A stretch of 32,722 bases of DNA, from the NCBI GenBank assembly GCA_036524155.1, contig DATDCV010000081.1:1-32722 (forward strand), read 5' to 3'. Of the stretch, positions 1 through 8,237 are shown piece by piece; the first letter of the stretch is position 1, and each line of letters begins with the position of its first letter. Below the pieces are notes generated by a model that was given only the letters and a program-made list of their open reading frames with translations, searched no databases and was not told the DNA's origin. The position numbers were made by a program, and so were the translations under genes. This DNA is from DATDCV01 sp036524155 (GTDB taxonomy: Bacteria > Verrucomicrobiota > Verrucomicrobiia > Limisphaerales > UBA8199).

Positions 1-35
1 GGTGGGCAGCGTTATTATCGAGCGATTATCCTGCA

Positions 36-2441
36 ATGAACTTACGAAGCTTTATTTCAGTAACCGTGTGCGGGGTGGTGATTGCAGGCGGGGCGATGGC
101 GGCGAAAGGAGAGGAAAACCCGAAGGCCGAAATCCGAAACCCGAAAGAGATCCGAAATCCGAAATCCGAAGGCCGGACAGGCGGAGAGTTTGTGCTGGTG
201 CGAGACGGGAAAGCGGCGGCGACCATCGTCATCGCGGAGCAGGCCTCGGAGAACGCGCGGGCGGCGGCGGACGAGCTCGTGAAGTACGTGCGCCGGATCA
301 GCGGAGCGGAGTTGGCGATCGTGAGCGACAGCCAGGTACCGGCGGGACCTTTAGTGCTGGTTGGGCCCAGCAAGCTGACTGGGGAGATGCAGGGTCTGAA
401 AATTCCGTCAGGCCTGACGGCTGAACTGCGGGAGGAAGGATTTGTGATCTTCTGCCGGGGCGACCGTTTGGTGCTGGCGGGGAACGACGCCGCACCTTAT
501 TTCGGCACGCGCTATGCCGTGGCCGAGCTGCTGCACCGGCTGGGCGTGCGCTGGTTCATGCCGGGGGAATTCGGCGAGGTGATCCCCAAATCCAGCACCC
601 TGGCGGTGCCGGCGATGAACATTCATCAGGAACCGGCCTTCCGCATGCGCAATTACTGGGAGCATTACAAAGACAAAATGGGCGACGAAGCGATGGAGTG
701 GAAAATCCATCACAAGATGAATCCGCGGATGCACCAGTGGTTCGGGGTGCCTTCCGATTCCTCGATCCGCGATTATCTGCCGGGGAAGGAAGCTTTCAAA
801 GAGCATCCAGAATGGTTCGCGCTGCGGCGGGACGGCACGCGCGACGAGAACATGGCCTGCATGACCAGCACCGGGATGATCTCGCATTTTGTGGCGCGGG
901 TGAAAGCGGACGCGCGGGCCGGGAAACGGTATTCGGCATTCGCGCCGGACGACGGCATGCCGCGCTGCTATTGCGCAAACTGCCAGCGGTTGGCCAACGG
1001 GTTCGACGGATATGGCGCGAACGATCGCGACCCGCTGCCCGAGGCCTCGATCAGCAACGAGTGGTTCTATTTCGTCAACGCCATCCTCGAACAGGTGAAC
1101 GAGGAATTCCCGCAGCACAAGATCGTCACCAACGGCTACGCCAACCGCGACATCCCGCCCGAACTGCGCGAGTTCAACCGCCGCGGCAACCTGGTGGTCA
1201 TGTTCGCCAACACCTCCGCCTGCACGCTCCACGCCTACGACGACCCGCACTGCTGGCAGATGCGGCGCCAGGGCCAGATGCTGCGGCAATGGGGGCGCCT
1301 CTGCGACAAGGTCTGGATCTACAACTACAGCTACACGATGCTCGTCAGCAAGTTCACCCTGACCCCGATGGTGCATCGGCTTCGCCGCAACATCCCGCTG
1401 CTGATGGAGTGGAACCTGCTCGGCTTCCACGACCAGGACGAAGCCGACTGGTCGCTCACCGGCATCCCCAGCCGCCTGGTCCGCGCCGCGCTCGAATGGG
1501 ACACCGGCGCCGATGTGGACGCGTTGCTGGACGATTTCTACGCCCGCTGGTTCGGCCGCGCCGCCGCCCCCATGAAAGCGTATTACGATGCCTTCGAGGA
1601 CGCGTTCGAGAAAACCACCGCGCACGGGCACGAGGACGTGGTGTTGAACAGCATTTACACGCCGCGGCTCATGAGGAAGCTCGAGTCGGAGCTGACAAGA
1701 GCGGAGCGCCTGGCGCGCGATGAACCGGAAAAAGCGCGTGTGGCGCTCGAACGGTTGATGTTCGACCACCTGCGCGATTACGTCGCGATGGAAACCGCCA
1801 AGCGCGAGTGCCGGTTCAACGCGGGAGCGAACCTGGCTGATCGGCTCATGGCCAACCAGCGGCGCTTGCACGAGATTTCGCCTTTTCTGGGCTACGAACC
1901 ATATGCGGTTTACGGGCCGGACTGGGAGGCGAAACGACTGCGGTCGCTCGCGGCGAAAACCAGCGGCGGCGAAGGGAACCTGGTGGCGGTGCTGCCCGAG
2001 CGGGTGCGGGCTCAACGAGACCCGTTTGACGACGGCCGCTACGATCGTTGGCAGGATGCCGATTTCGATGATTCAAAATGGCAACCGCTGCGGACGACAG
2101 CCGGTTGGGAAAACCAGGGCTGGTTGGACGAGAAGGGCCATGCCTATCGAGGGGTGGCATGGTACCGGGCGAAAGTGGACGTGCCCGCGTCGGCGGCGGG
2201 GAAATCGGTTTATCTCTGCGCGCCGGCGGTGGTGAACGAGGTCTGGGTGTGGGTGAACGGCGAATACGCCGGGCACCGGCCTTACCAGATGTCGTGGTCG
2301 CGTCCGCATACCCTCGAGCTGGATGTCAGCTCCCTGGTCCGGCCAGGGCAGGAAAACCAACTCTCTTTCCGCGTCTTGAACAACATCGACGTGTTCGGGG
2401 CAAGCGGCATTTACGAGCGAATGTTTCTGTACGCGAAATAA
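36..2441 (+). CDS. Secreted DUF4838 domain protein (alpha-glucuronidase-like N-domain, C-terminal sugar-binding-like sandwich)
   Basis: The 801-residue protein starts with a signal peptide (residues 1-22, ending GGAMA). A low-complexity stretch made by a DNA heptamer repeat follows (about residues 28-46). Residues ~50-135 resemble the N-terminal alpha/beta domain of GH67 alpha-glucuronidases. Residues ~190-470 fit DUF4838, with conserved-looking aromatic and acidic positions and a CYCANCQ cysteine cluster near residue 310. Residues ~655-801 look like a galactose-binding jelly roll of the kind at the N-terminus of GH2 enzymes (WYRAKVDVP, VWVNGEYAGHRPY). The family is found beside carbohydrate-degrading enzymes, but its reaction is not established; periplasmic or extracellular glycan processing is inferred. 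The ATG at 36 is chosen because it gives a clean signal peptide; no clear Shine-Dalgarno precedes it. The next gene is convergent (80-bp gap). Confidence 0.85.
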   Translation: MNLRSFISVTVCGVVIAGGAMAAKGEENPKAEIRNPKEIRNPKSEGRTGGEFVLVRDGKAAATIVIAEQASENARAAADELVKYVRRISGAELAIVSDSQVPAGPLVLVGPSKLTGEMQGLKIPSGLTAELREEGFVIFCRGDRLVLAGNDAAPYFGTRYAVAELLHRLGVRWFMPGEFGEVIPKSSTLAVPAMNIHQEPAFRMRNYWEHYKDKMGDEAMEWKIHHKMNPRMHQWFGVPSDSSIRDYLPGKEAFKEHPEWFALRRDGTRDENMACMTSTGMISHFVARVKADARAGKRYSAFAPDDGMPRCYCANCQRLANGFDGYGANDRDPLPEASISNEWFYFVNAILEQVNEEFPQHKIVTNGYANRDIPPELREFNRRGNLVVMFANTSACTLHAYDDPHCWQMRRQGQMLRQWGRLCDKVWIYNYSYTMLVSKFTLTPMVHRLRRNIPLLMEWNLLGFHDQDEADWSLTGIPSRLVRAALEWDTGADVDALLDDFYARWFGRAAAPMKAYYDAFEDAFEKTTAHGHEDVVLNSIYTPRLMRKLESELTRAERLARDEPEKARVALERLMFDHLRDYVAMETAKRECRFNAGANLADRLMANQRRLHEISPFLGYEPYAVYGPDWEAKRLRSLAAKTSGGEGNLVAVLPERVRAQRDPFDDGRYDRWQDADFDDSKWQPLRTTAGWENQGWLDEKGHAYRGVAWYRAKVDVPASAAGKSVYLCAPAVVNEVWVWVNGEYAGHRPYQMSWSRPHTLELDVSSLVRPGQENQLSFRVLNNIDVFGASGIYERMFLYAK
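120..173 (+). repeat. CCGAAAY heptamer array inside the DUF4838 gene
   Basis: Seven near-identical heptamers (CCGAAGG, CCGAAAT, CCGAAAC, CCGAAAG, then CCGAAAT twice and CCGAAGG) are interrupted once by AGAT at 148-151. Three heptamers encode seven residues, giving the repetitive peptide ENPKAEIRNPKEIRNPKSE directly after the signal peptide. The frame stays open through the array. Confidence 0.9.
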
Positions 2442-2521
2442 AGGGCAGGGGGCTGGCTCGCGGCGACCATCAGTACTGACACGTGTTTGTTCCGCGCAGC
2501 CGCAGGTTGTTCGCAGGTAAA

Positions 2522-3895
2522 TTACCCTGAGCCGGTTTCACCCCGTGCACTTCGCGGGTTTGCTTTGATCGTCAGCGCGAGCAAACCCATCGTCAGCAGC
2601 GAGCCGCCCAGCAGCAGCAGGGCGGCCACGTTCGTGCCCGTTTGATCTTTGATGATACCCACAAGCGTTGGCCCTACAAAGCCGCCGAGATTGCCGACAG
2701 AATTGATCAGGGCGATCCCGCCGGCTGCGGCGGTCCCGCTGAGAAACGCCGTCGACAGCGCCCAGAACGGTCCCAGCGTGGCTTTCAAACCTACGAAGGC
2801 CAAAGTCAGCGCCGCCATCGCCAGGCAGGGATTGGCGAAGTAACTGCTGGCTGCGAACCCGACCGCGGAGCAGGCGGCTCCCACAGCCACATACCGGCGA
2901 CGCTCACCGGTGCGGTCGGAGTGCCTACCCACGATCAGCATCACCACCGCCGCCGCGACGTACGGGATCGCATTGATGAAACCGACGACGGCGTTGCTCG
3001 TGCCCGAGAACCCTTTGATGATGGAAGGCAGCCACAGCTCGTAGCCGTAGCCGCCGACGTTGAGCAGAAAATACATCAGGCCCAGAAGCCAGACCCGCCC
3101 GCTGGTGAACGCATCCGCCAGCCGGTGGTGAACCTCGAGCCCGGCCGCCGAGGCCTCTGCTTGCAGCCGATTCTGGAGCCAGGTCTTTTCGGTGTCGGAC
3201 AACCAGCGCGCACGTTGCGGACGGTCGGGCAGCCGGACCAGGACGATCAGGCCGAGGAGCACCGCTGGGAGACCTTCGAGGAGGAAAAGCCATTGCCAAC
3301 CCGCCAGGCCTGCTCTGCCGGTAAGCGCCAGGATGGCCCCCGAAACCGGCGAACCAATAATCCCTGCGATGACCGCGGCCGTGGCGAACAGCGCCACCGT
3401 TTGCGCCCGCTCCTTCGCTGGAAACCAGTACGTGAGGAACAAAATAACTCCCGGGAAAAAGCCCGCCTCCGCCGCGCCCAGGATGAACCGCATGACGTAA
3501 AACACGGTGACGCTTTTCATGAACATCATCGCGGTGGAAACAAGCCCCCAGACGATCATGATCCGGGCAATCCAGAGCCGGGCGCCAACGCGCTGCAGCA
3601 CGAGATTGCTGGGCACCTCGAAGAGAAAGTAGCCGATAAAGAACAGACCCGCCCCAAACCCGTAAACGCTGCTCCAGACCGCGGCATCCGCCCCCAGGGC
3701 CTCCTGCAACTGCAGCTTGGCGAAGCCCACGTTGATGCGATCGACATACGCGATGATGTAACAAAGAAACAACAGCGGCATGAGCCGCCAGGTGATCTTC
3801 GAAATGAGCGCCCGCTGCTGGGACGGGTCCAGATCACCAGCCCTGTTGGAAACGGCGGCAGGCGCGCTGCCCAGGTTGTCGGGTTGGTGGTCCAT
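2522..3895 (-). CDS. MFS transporter, anion:cation symporter (ACS) type
   Basis: The 457-residue protein has about 12 hydrophobic segments and the usual major facilitator length. A hydrophilic N-terminus (~35 residues) leads into the first membrane segment and the motif YVDRINVGFA (residues 50-59), typical of ACS-family members such as hexuronate, tartrate and phthalate carriers. EAGFFPGV follows membrane segment 4, another ACS-like signature, and the central cytoplasmic loop (RLPDRPQRARWLSDTEKTWL) is also characteristic. It would sit in the inner membrane and import an organic anion by symport. It lies between a DUF4838 protein and a heparinase-like lyase, so a uronate or oligouronide substrate is plausible but only inferred. 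The start is an ATG at 3895 with no strong ribosome-binding site. It is convergent with the upstream gene and divergent from the heparinase-like gene. Confidence 0.85.
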   Translation of the reverse strand: MDHQPDNLGSAPAAVSNRAGDLDPSQQRALISKITWRLMPLLFLCYIIAYVDRINVGFAKLQLQEALGADAAVWSSVYGFGAGLFFIGYFLFEVPSNLVLQRVGARLWIARIMIVWGLVSTAMMFMKSVTVFYVMRFILGAAEAGFFPGVILFLTYWFPAKERAQTVALFATAAVIAGIIGSPVSGAILALTGRAGLAGWQWLFLLEGLPAVLLGLIVLVRLPDRPQRARWLSDTEKTWLQNRLQAEASAAGLEVHHRLADAFTSGRVWLLGLMYFLLNVGGYGYELWLPSIIKGFSGTSNAVVGFINAIPYVAAAVVMLIVGRHSDRTGERRRYVAVGAACSAVGFAASSYFANPCLAMAALTLAFVGLKATLGPFWALSTAFLSGTAAAGGIALINSVGNLGGFVGPTLVGIIKDQTGTNVAALLLLGGSLLTMGLLALTIKANPRSARGETGSG

Positions 3896-3958
3896 GCGGT
3901 TCTGTGTCCGATCCCCAGCATGGCGACTCGCGCACGGAACGCAAGCAACCTAATGGCT

Positions 3959-4024
3959 GGCGCGCGGACTTTAGTCCACAGCAATGTTCACCAACGGGGC
4001 GCTTCGGCATTCCAAAAACAACGG
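3959..4024 (+). repeat. Partial copy of the GCGGACTnnAGTCCGC element, 5' of the heparinase-like gene
   Basis: The stretch begins GGCGCGCGGACTTTAGTCC and continues with a core that aligns with the minus-strand reading of the full element at 32476-32572 (both contain CAGCRA, then CAAC-GGGGC and a TTYGGMATYSSMAA block). Only the left inverted arm is recognisable here. It ends about 50 bp before the heparinase-like start codon. Confidence 0.75.
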
Positions 4025-4072
4025 CTGATCAGCATTCTTTACAGAAGCAATCGGACCAAGGTAAATCAAAGC

Positions 4073-6238
4073 ATGAATTCGTCGCGGTTGCGGTTTTGGA
4101 TTGGCATTTGCCTCGCCGGGGTGGTTCAACAATCCGGCCAGGCGGCGGATCTGCCGAAGGCTCTTCCCCCGCACCCGCGGCTGCTGTTCAGCCAGCAGGA
4201 TCTGCCGGCCATCAAACAGCGCGCCGCGGGGCAGTTCAAAACCTATTTTGCATCGGTGAAGAGCCAGGCCGGTGACTGGCTGGAGCGTGAAGTGAAACTC
4301 CCGGACCGGGGTGGCCAATGGTATCACTGGTATTCCTGCCCCATGCACGGCGCCAGGCTCCGCACGGAAGGTCCAACCCGTCATGTTTGCCCGGTGGACC
4401 AGCAAGTGTTCACGGGGTATCCCTATGACGATGTGGTGATCAGCAGCGAACACAACCGGCTGGCGGGCGCCATCCGCACCTTGGGCCTGGCTTACCAACT
4501 AACCGGCGATGCGCGTTATGCCGCCCGGGCCAAAGAGATCCTTTTGGCTTACGCGGCGAAATACGAGAGCTACCCGCTGCATGACATCCGTGGCCAGCCG
4601 AAGGTCGGCGGCGGCAAAGTTGGCCCGCAAACGCTGGACGAATCCACCTGGCTCATCACGGTCGTCGAAGGCGCGGACTGCATCTGGGACACGCTCAGCG
4701 GGGAGGAACAGCGGAAAGTTAAAGAAGGCTTGCTCACTCCCGCAACCGGCGTCATCCGCCAGCACAAGCTGGGCATCCACAACATTCAGTGCTGGAAGAA
4801 CTCCGCTGTCGGCCTCACCGGCTTGCTGCTGGGCGACATGGACCTCGTGGCGGAGTCTCTCGACGGGCCGGCCGGCTATTACAGCCAAATGGCCAAGGGG
4901 GTCACCGCCGACGGACCGTGGTTCGAAGGCGCCTGGGGATACCACTTTTACACCTTGAGCGCGGTGTTGCATCTGACGGAAGGGGCGTTTCACAGCGGCG
5001 TCAATCTCTATGGCCCCGAATTGAAACGGATGTTTGATGCGCCGTTGGCGATGGCGATGCCCGACCTGACTTTGCCGGCGTTCAATGATTCGCACCCGGT
5101 CGATCTTGCGGGCAGCGCGGGCCTGTATGAGACGGCCCTGGCCCGTTACCATGACCCCCGATACCGGTTGCTGACGGCTCGCGCTCGCAGCAAGACCGAA
5201 GCGGCCTTACTACACGGTGCGCCGGAAGGTGGTTCCGTGCCATCGTTCCAGCCTGCGAGCCATAATTTCACCGCATCGGGCAATGCAATCCTCGCCAGCG
5301 GCGCTGGCAGCAAGGCAGCCTGGCTTTGCCTGAAATACGGTCCCCACGGGGGCGGCCATGGGCACCCGGACAAGCTCAATTTCGTGCTGTACGGCTTGGG
5401 CCAGGTCATCGCTCCCGACCCCGGGACCGCCAATTACGGCGTGCCCATTCAGGGGGGCTGGTTTCGCACCACGCTCGCGCACAACACGCTGACGGTGGAC
5501 GAAAAGTCCCAAAAACCCGCGGAGGGCAGGTGCGAAGCGTTCATCGCGACCAATAACTTCAGCGCGGTCATGGCCGAAGCCGGCCCGATCTACGACGGGG
5601 TTGAGTTTCACCGCACGGTCGCGCTCATCGGGACCAACCTGGTGGTGTTTCTCGACCAGGTCCGGTCCGAAGCGCGGCACGTCTACGACCTGGCTTATCA
5701 CAACCGAGGCCTTCTCCCTGCGCTGCCCGGAATAGCTGCGTTCGAAACACCGAACAAGCCCGGCTATTCTTATCTCCGCGACAGCAAAGAAAGAACTTCA
5801 TCGTCCGCGCTTCAGCTCACTTTCGACCTGGGAGAGAGCGCGCAGGTACGATGGGCTTTGGCTGGCGGTGAGCCGACCAGCTTCATCACGGGCACCGGCG
5901 TGGGCCAGCATACCGAAGACCGGGTCCCGCTCATCATCGCCCGGCGTCAGTGCCCGGCGACCGCCTATTTGTGGGGCATCTCCTTTGGACCCGGCGGCGG
6001 ACCGCTCGACCTGCAATCCGAAGAAGTGAGATTGCCTGACGGCAGCCGCCCCCAACCGGGCAGCGTGGCCGCGGTGCGCGTCAAAACCTCGTCGGGCACT
6101 ATCATCGTTGTCGCGAACCCGGCCGGAAAGACTGCGCTGGTCGGCGATCAGCAAGTCGAAGGGCGAATTGTGTTGCTGACGCAAAACAACGACGGCGGGT
6201 TCCGATTGTGGAGTCCGCCGCCCCCAACGGGTCGGTGA
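4073..6238 (+). CDS. Secreted heparinase II/III-like polysaccharide lyase
   Basis: The 721-residue protein has a signal peptide (residues ~1-24, MNSSRLRF then a hydrophobic core to SGQAAD). The mature N-terminus (LPPHPRLLFSQQDLPAIKQRA) is typical of this lyase group. Residues ~120-330 form the helical alginate-lyase-like toroid. A CPMH...HVCP cluster near residues 88-108 may bind metal. The C-terminal heparinase II/III domain contains GPHGGGHGHPDKLN (residues 423-436) and the AHNTL motif (H470), matching the metal-site and catalytic region of the family. It should cleave uronate-containing polysaccharides by beta-elimination in the periplasm or outside the cell; the exact substrate cannot be read. 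The reading frame is open far upstream over the antisense of the MFS gene, but the ATG at 4073 alone gives a signal peptide. Confidence 0.88.
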   Translation: MNSSRLRFWIGICLAGVVQQSGQAADLPKALPPHPRLLFSQQDLPAIKQRAAGQFKTYFASVKSQAGDWLEREVKLPDRGGQWYHWYSCPMHGARLRTEGPTRHVCPVDQQVFTGYPYDDVVISSEHNRLAGAIRTLGLAYQLTGDARYAARAKEILLAYAAKYESYPLHDIRGQPKVGGGKVGPQTLDESTWLITVVEGADCIWDTLSGEEQRKVKEGLLTPATGVIRQHKLGIHNIQCWKNSAVGLTGLLLGDMDLVAESLDGPAGYYSQMAKGVTADGPWFEGAWGYHFYTLSAVLHLTEGAFHSGVNLYGPELKRMFDAPLAMAMPDLTLPAFNDSHPVDLAGSAGLYETALARYHDPRYRLLTARARSKTEAALLHGAPEGGSVPSFQPASHNFTASGNAILASGAGSKAAWLCLKYGPHGGGHGHPDKLNFVLYGLGQVIAPDPGTANYGVPIQGGWFRTTLAHNTLTVDEKSQKPAEGRCEAFIATNNFSAVMAEAGPIYDGVEFHRTVALIGTNLVVFLDQVRSEARHVYDLAYHNRGLLPALPGIAAFETPNKPGYSYLRDSKERTSSSALQLTFDLGESAQVRWALAGGEPTSFITGTGVGQHTEDRVPLIIARRQCPATAYLWGISFGPGGGPLDLQSEEVRLPDGSRPQPGSVAAVRVKTSSGTIIVVANPAGKTALVGDQQVEGRIVLLTQNNDGGFRLWSPPPPTGR

Positions 6239-6263
6239 AATGCCCGGTGTGCGACCGATACCC

Positions 6264-6365
6264 GCCTCAGGCTTGGGTCGGAGCGCCGATTGCTAATCGG
6301 CTTAAGCGAACCGACGGCCTCCTGTAAGCCGAGTACAACTCGGCGCTCCGACTCAAGCCTGAGGC
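6264..6365. repeat. Hairpin repeat family H, copy A
   Basis: The outer arms (6264-6289 and 6340-6365, 26 bp each) are complementary except for one position that would be a G-U pair in RNA. An inner perfect stem TCGGCTTA/TAAGCCGA (6297-6304, 6325-6332) sits between them. A second copy is at 11997-12108. The element fills most of the gap between the lyase and trigger factor genes. Confidence 0.88.
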
Positions 6366-6475
6366 GATACTACGACCGCGCGACCGAACTTGACGGGGGC
6401 GGCAGGGTTGCCTACCGTTTCCGACTCGCTCAGCGGGGAAATCGGCCCGCCTTTGGACTTGGTCAGCGAGTTAAC

Positions 6476-6482
6476 GGAAAGG
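6476..6482 (+). promoter_or_regulatory. Shine-Dalgarno of trigger factor
   Basis: GGAAAGG lies 7 nt before the GTG at 6490. It decides this GTG as the start, since no ATG follows before the conserved N-terminus. Confidence 0.7.
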
Positions 6483-6489
6483 TCAGTTT

Positions 6490-7809
6490 GTGAATGTAAC
6501 CATAGAAAATCTCGCCCCGTGCAAAAAGCTGGTGCGGGTGGAAGTCGAGGCGCAGAAGGTGGATGAGGCTCTTGATTCGGTGACGAGGGATTTCCGGAAG
6601 GAAGCCAACCTGCCGGGCTTCCGGCCGGGCAAAGCGCCGCTCGAGATGATCGTGCGGAAATACAGCAAGGACATCGAAACGGAGGCGAAGCGCAAATTGA
6701 TTTCCGAGGCCTATAAGAACGCCGTCGAGGAGCAGAAGCTGGACGTGCTTGGTTACCCGGACGTCGAGGAGATCCAATTCGGCCGGGGAAAGCCGCTGCT
6801 GTTTGCCGCGACGATCGAAACGGCGCCGGAGTTTGAGCTGCCGGAATACAAGGGAATTCCCGTTCAACGCGAAGCGCGGAGTGTGACGGAGGAGGACGTC
6901 ACGCGCGCGCTGGATACGTTGCGCCAGTCCAAGGCGTCGTTTGCCAGGGTGGATCGGCCGGTGCAGACTGGGGACATCGCCGTCGTGAATTACACGGGGA
7001 CGTGCGAGGGCAAAGCGATCACCGAGTTCGCGCCCGCCGCCAAAAGCCTGGCCGAACAAAAGGGTTTCTGGATTGAAGTGGGCGCCAATACCTTCCTGCC
7101 CGGCTTCGGCGAACAGTTGATGGGTTCCAAGGCCGGCGAGAAGCGCACCGTGAACATCGATTTTCCGGCTGACTTCCCCACGCCTCCGCTCGCCGCCAAA
7201 CGCGCGGTTTACGAAGTGGAAGTGATTGAAGTAAAAGAAAAGGTGCTACCTCCGCTCGACGAAGCTCTGGCGAAGAATTACGGCGCCGAGAACCTGGAGA
7301 AGCTGCAAGCCGGCGTGCGCAAGGACCTGGAAAACGAGCTGACCTACGCCCAGAACCGGACCATCCGAAACCAGTTGATCCGGTCCTTGCTCAACCGGGT
7401 CAACTTCGAGTTGCCGGAAACATCGGTCGCCAGGGAAACCCGCAACGTCGTTTACGACCTGGTGCAGGAAAATGCCAAGCGCGGCGTCTCGCGCCAGGTA
7501 ATGGAACAGCAGAAGGAACAGATCTACAGCGCCGCGACCCAAAACGCCAAGGAACGAGTCAAAGTCGCCTTCCTGTTTCAGAAGATTGCCGAAAAAGAGG
7601 ACATCAAGGTTTCCCAGGAGGAAATCGCGCAGCGCATCGGCCACCTGGCCCAGATGTACCAGATCCCAGCGGACAAGTTCCTGAAGGACCTTCAGAAGCG
7701 CAACGGGCTCATCGAGATCTACGACCAGGTCATGAACGAGAAGGTAATCGACTTTTTGCAGAAGAACGCAAAAATCGAGGACGCCCCCCCGACGGCCGCT
7801 CAGCCCTGA
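6490..7809 (+). CDS. tig: Trigger factor, ribosome-associated chaperone/prolyl isomerase
   Basis: The 439-residue protein has the usual trigger factor length and order. The ribosome-binding domain (about residues 1-145) carries the signature GFRPGKAP (43-50). An FKBP-type prolyl-isomerase domain follows (~155-245, with GDIAVVNYTG and GFGEQLMGSKAGEKRTV), then a charged helical SurA-like C-terminal domain (~260-430). It binds near ribosomal protein L23 at the tunnel exit and shields nascent chains. The start is GTG. In many bacteria tig is followed by clpP-clpX; here the next gene is a convergent OPT transporter and palindromic repeats flank tig on both sides, so it appears monocistronic. Confidence 0.95.
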   Translation: MNVTIENLAPCKKLVRVEVEAQKVDEALDSVTRDFRKEANLPGFRPGKAPLEMIVRKYSKDIETEAKRKLISEAYKNAVEEQKLDVLGYPDVEEIQFGRGKPLLFAATIETAPEFELPEYKGIPVQREARSVTEEDVTRALDTLRQSKASFARVDRPVQTGDIAVVNYTGTCEGKAITEFAPAAKSLAEQKGFWIEVGANTFLPGFGEQLMGSKAGEKRTVNIDFPADFPTPPLAAKRAVYEVEVIEVKEKVLPPLDEALAKNYGAENLEKLQAGVRKDLENELTYAQNRTIRNQLIRSLLNRVNFELPETSVARETRNVVYDLVQENAKRGVSRQVMEQQKEQIYSAATQNAKERVKVAFLFQKIAEKEDIKVSQEEIAQRIGHLAQMYQIPADKFLKDLQKRNGLIEIYDQVMNEKVIDFLQKNAKIEDAPPTAAQP

Positions 7810-7899
7810 CCCGGCAGTCTCTACCGAAAACTCTTCACGAGCCTGGCTGCGAAACGCGCAAGGGTTTCCTCCCGTGAGCCTGCCTGAGGGAGAATCACA

Positions 7900-7941
7900 G
7901 GGCCTCCGCTCCCCAGCCCTCTCCTCCAAAGGAGGAGAGGG
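7900..7941. repeat. REP-like palindrome family R1, copy 1
   Basis: GGGCCTCCGCTCCCC precedes a perfect 11-bp stem (CCCTCTCCTCC, 7917-7927; GGAGGAGAGGG, 7931-7941) with loop AAA. The same sequence recurs inside the OPT gene (10024-10064) and at the window's right edge. The minus strand could encode PSPPLEERAGERRP, as in the OPT copy, but there is no gene here. Confidence 0.85.
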
Positions 7942-8031
7942 GGATCGACTCAGCACATCCCACGAGTTCTCTCCCTAACCGTTTCCGCAGAACCCCGCAT
8001 TGACCGCGGAAGAGGCAGCCGGCGACGCGTC

Positions 8032-8084
8032 TTGTGCCCCTCTCCGCCTCTGGGGGAGAGGGGATAGGGGAGAGGTGGCACTTG
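8032..8084. repeat. REP-like family R2, copy 1
   Basis: A pyrimidine-rich CCCCTCTCC arm pairs with GGAGAGGGG across a short loop, followed by ATAGGGGAGAGGTGGCACTTG. A nearly identical copy lies at 10938-10992, so the two copies bracket the OPT gene. Confidence 0.85.
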
Positions 8085-8218
8085 CTTCGCGAGCACTCCA
8101 TGCCGCCGATGTCGGCCTCAATGCGAAAACACAGGCTTGACGGGAACCTCGATCACGGACCTGAGATGACCTCCTCTAGACAAAGCCCTCGACTAAGGTA
8201 GCGGCAAAGGGAATCAAA

Positions 8219-8237
8219 GACCGGCAGGATGCCGGTC
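8219..8237 (-). terminator. Hairpin abutting the OPT stop codon, possible terminator
   Basis: GACCGGCAGGATGCCGGTC is a perfect 8-bp stem with a 3-nt loop that touches the OPT stop codon. Read on the minus strand it is followed by TTTGATT, a weak T-tract. It may be an intrinsic terminator or another dispersed palindrome. Confidence 0.5.

Noticed and set aside
408..2015. Long minus-strand open frame of 535 codons opposite the DUF4838 gene
   Set aside because: Composition is rich in His/Arg/Val with no recognisable domain, and the plus-strand frame has a signal peptide and family motifs. It is an antisense shadow of GC-rich coding DNA.
2642..4072. Upstream extension of the heparinase-like frame
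   Set aside because: It runs antisense through the whole MFS gene and is Arg/Pro-rich. The ATG at 4073 starts a normal signal peptide and family N-terminus.
7246..7956. Minus-strand frame of 236 codons opposite trigger factor
   Set aside because: It is the complement of tig plus the R1 repeat; its PSPPLEERAGERRP segment comes from the repeat and is not evidence of a gene here.
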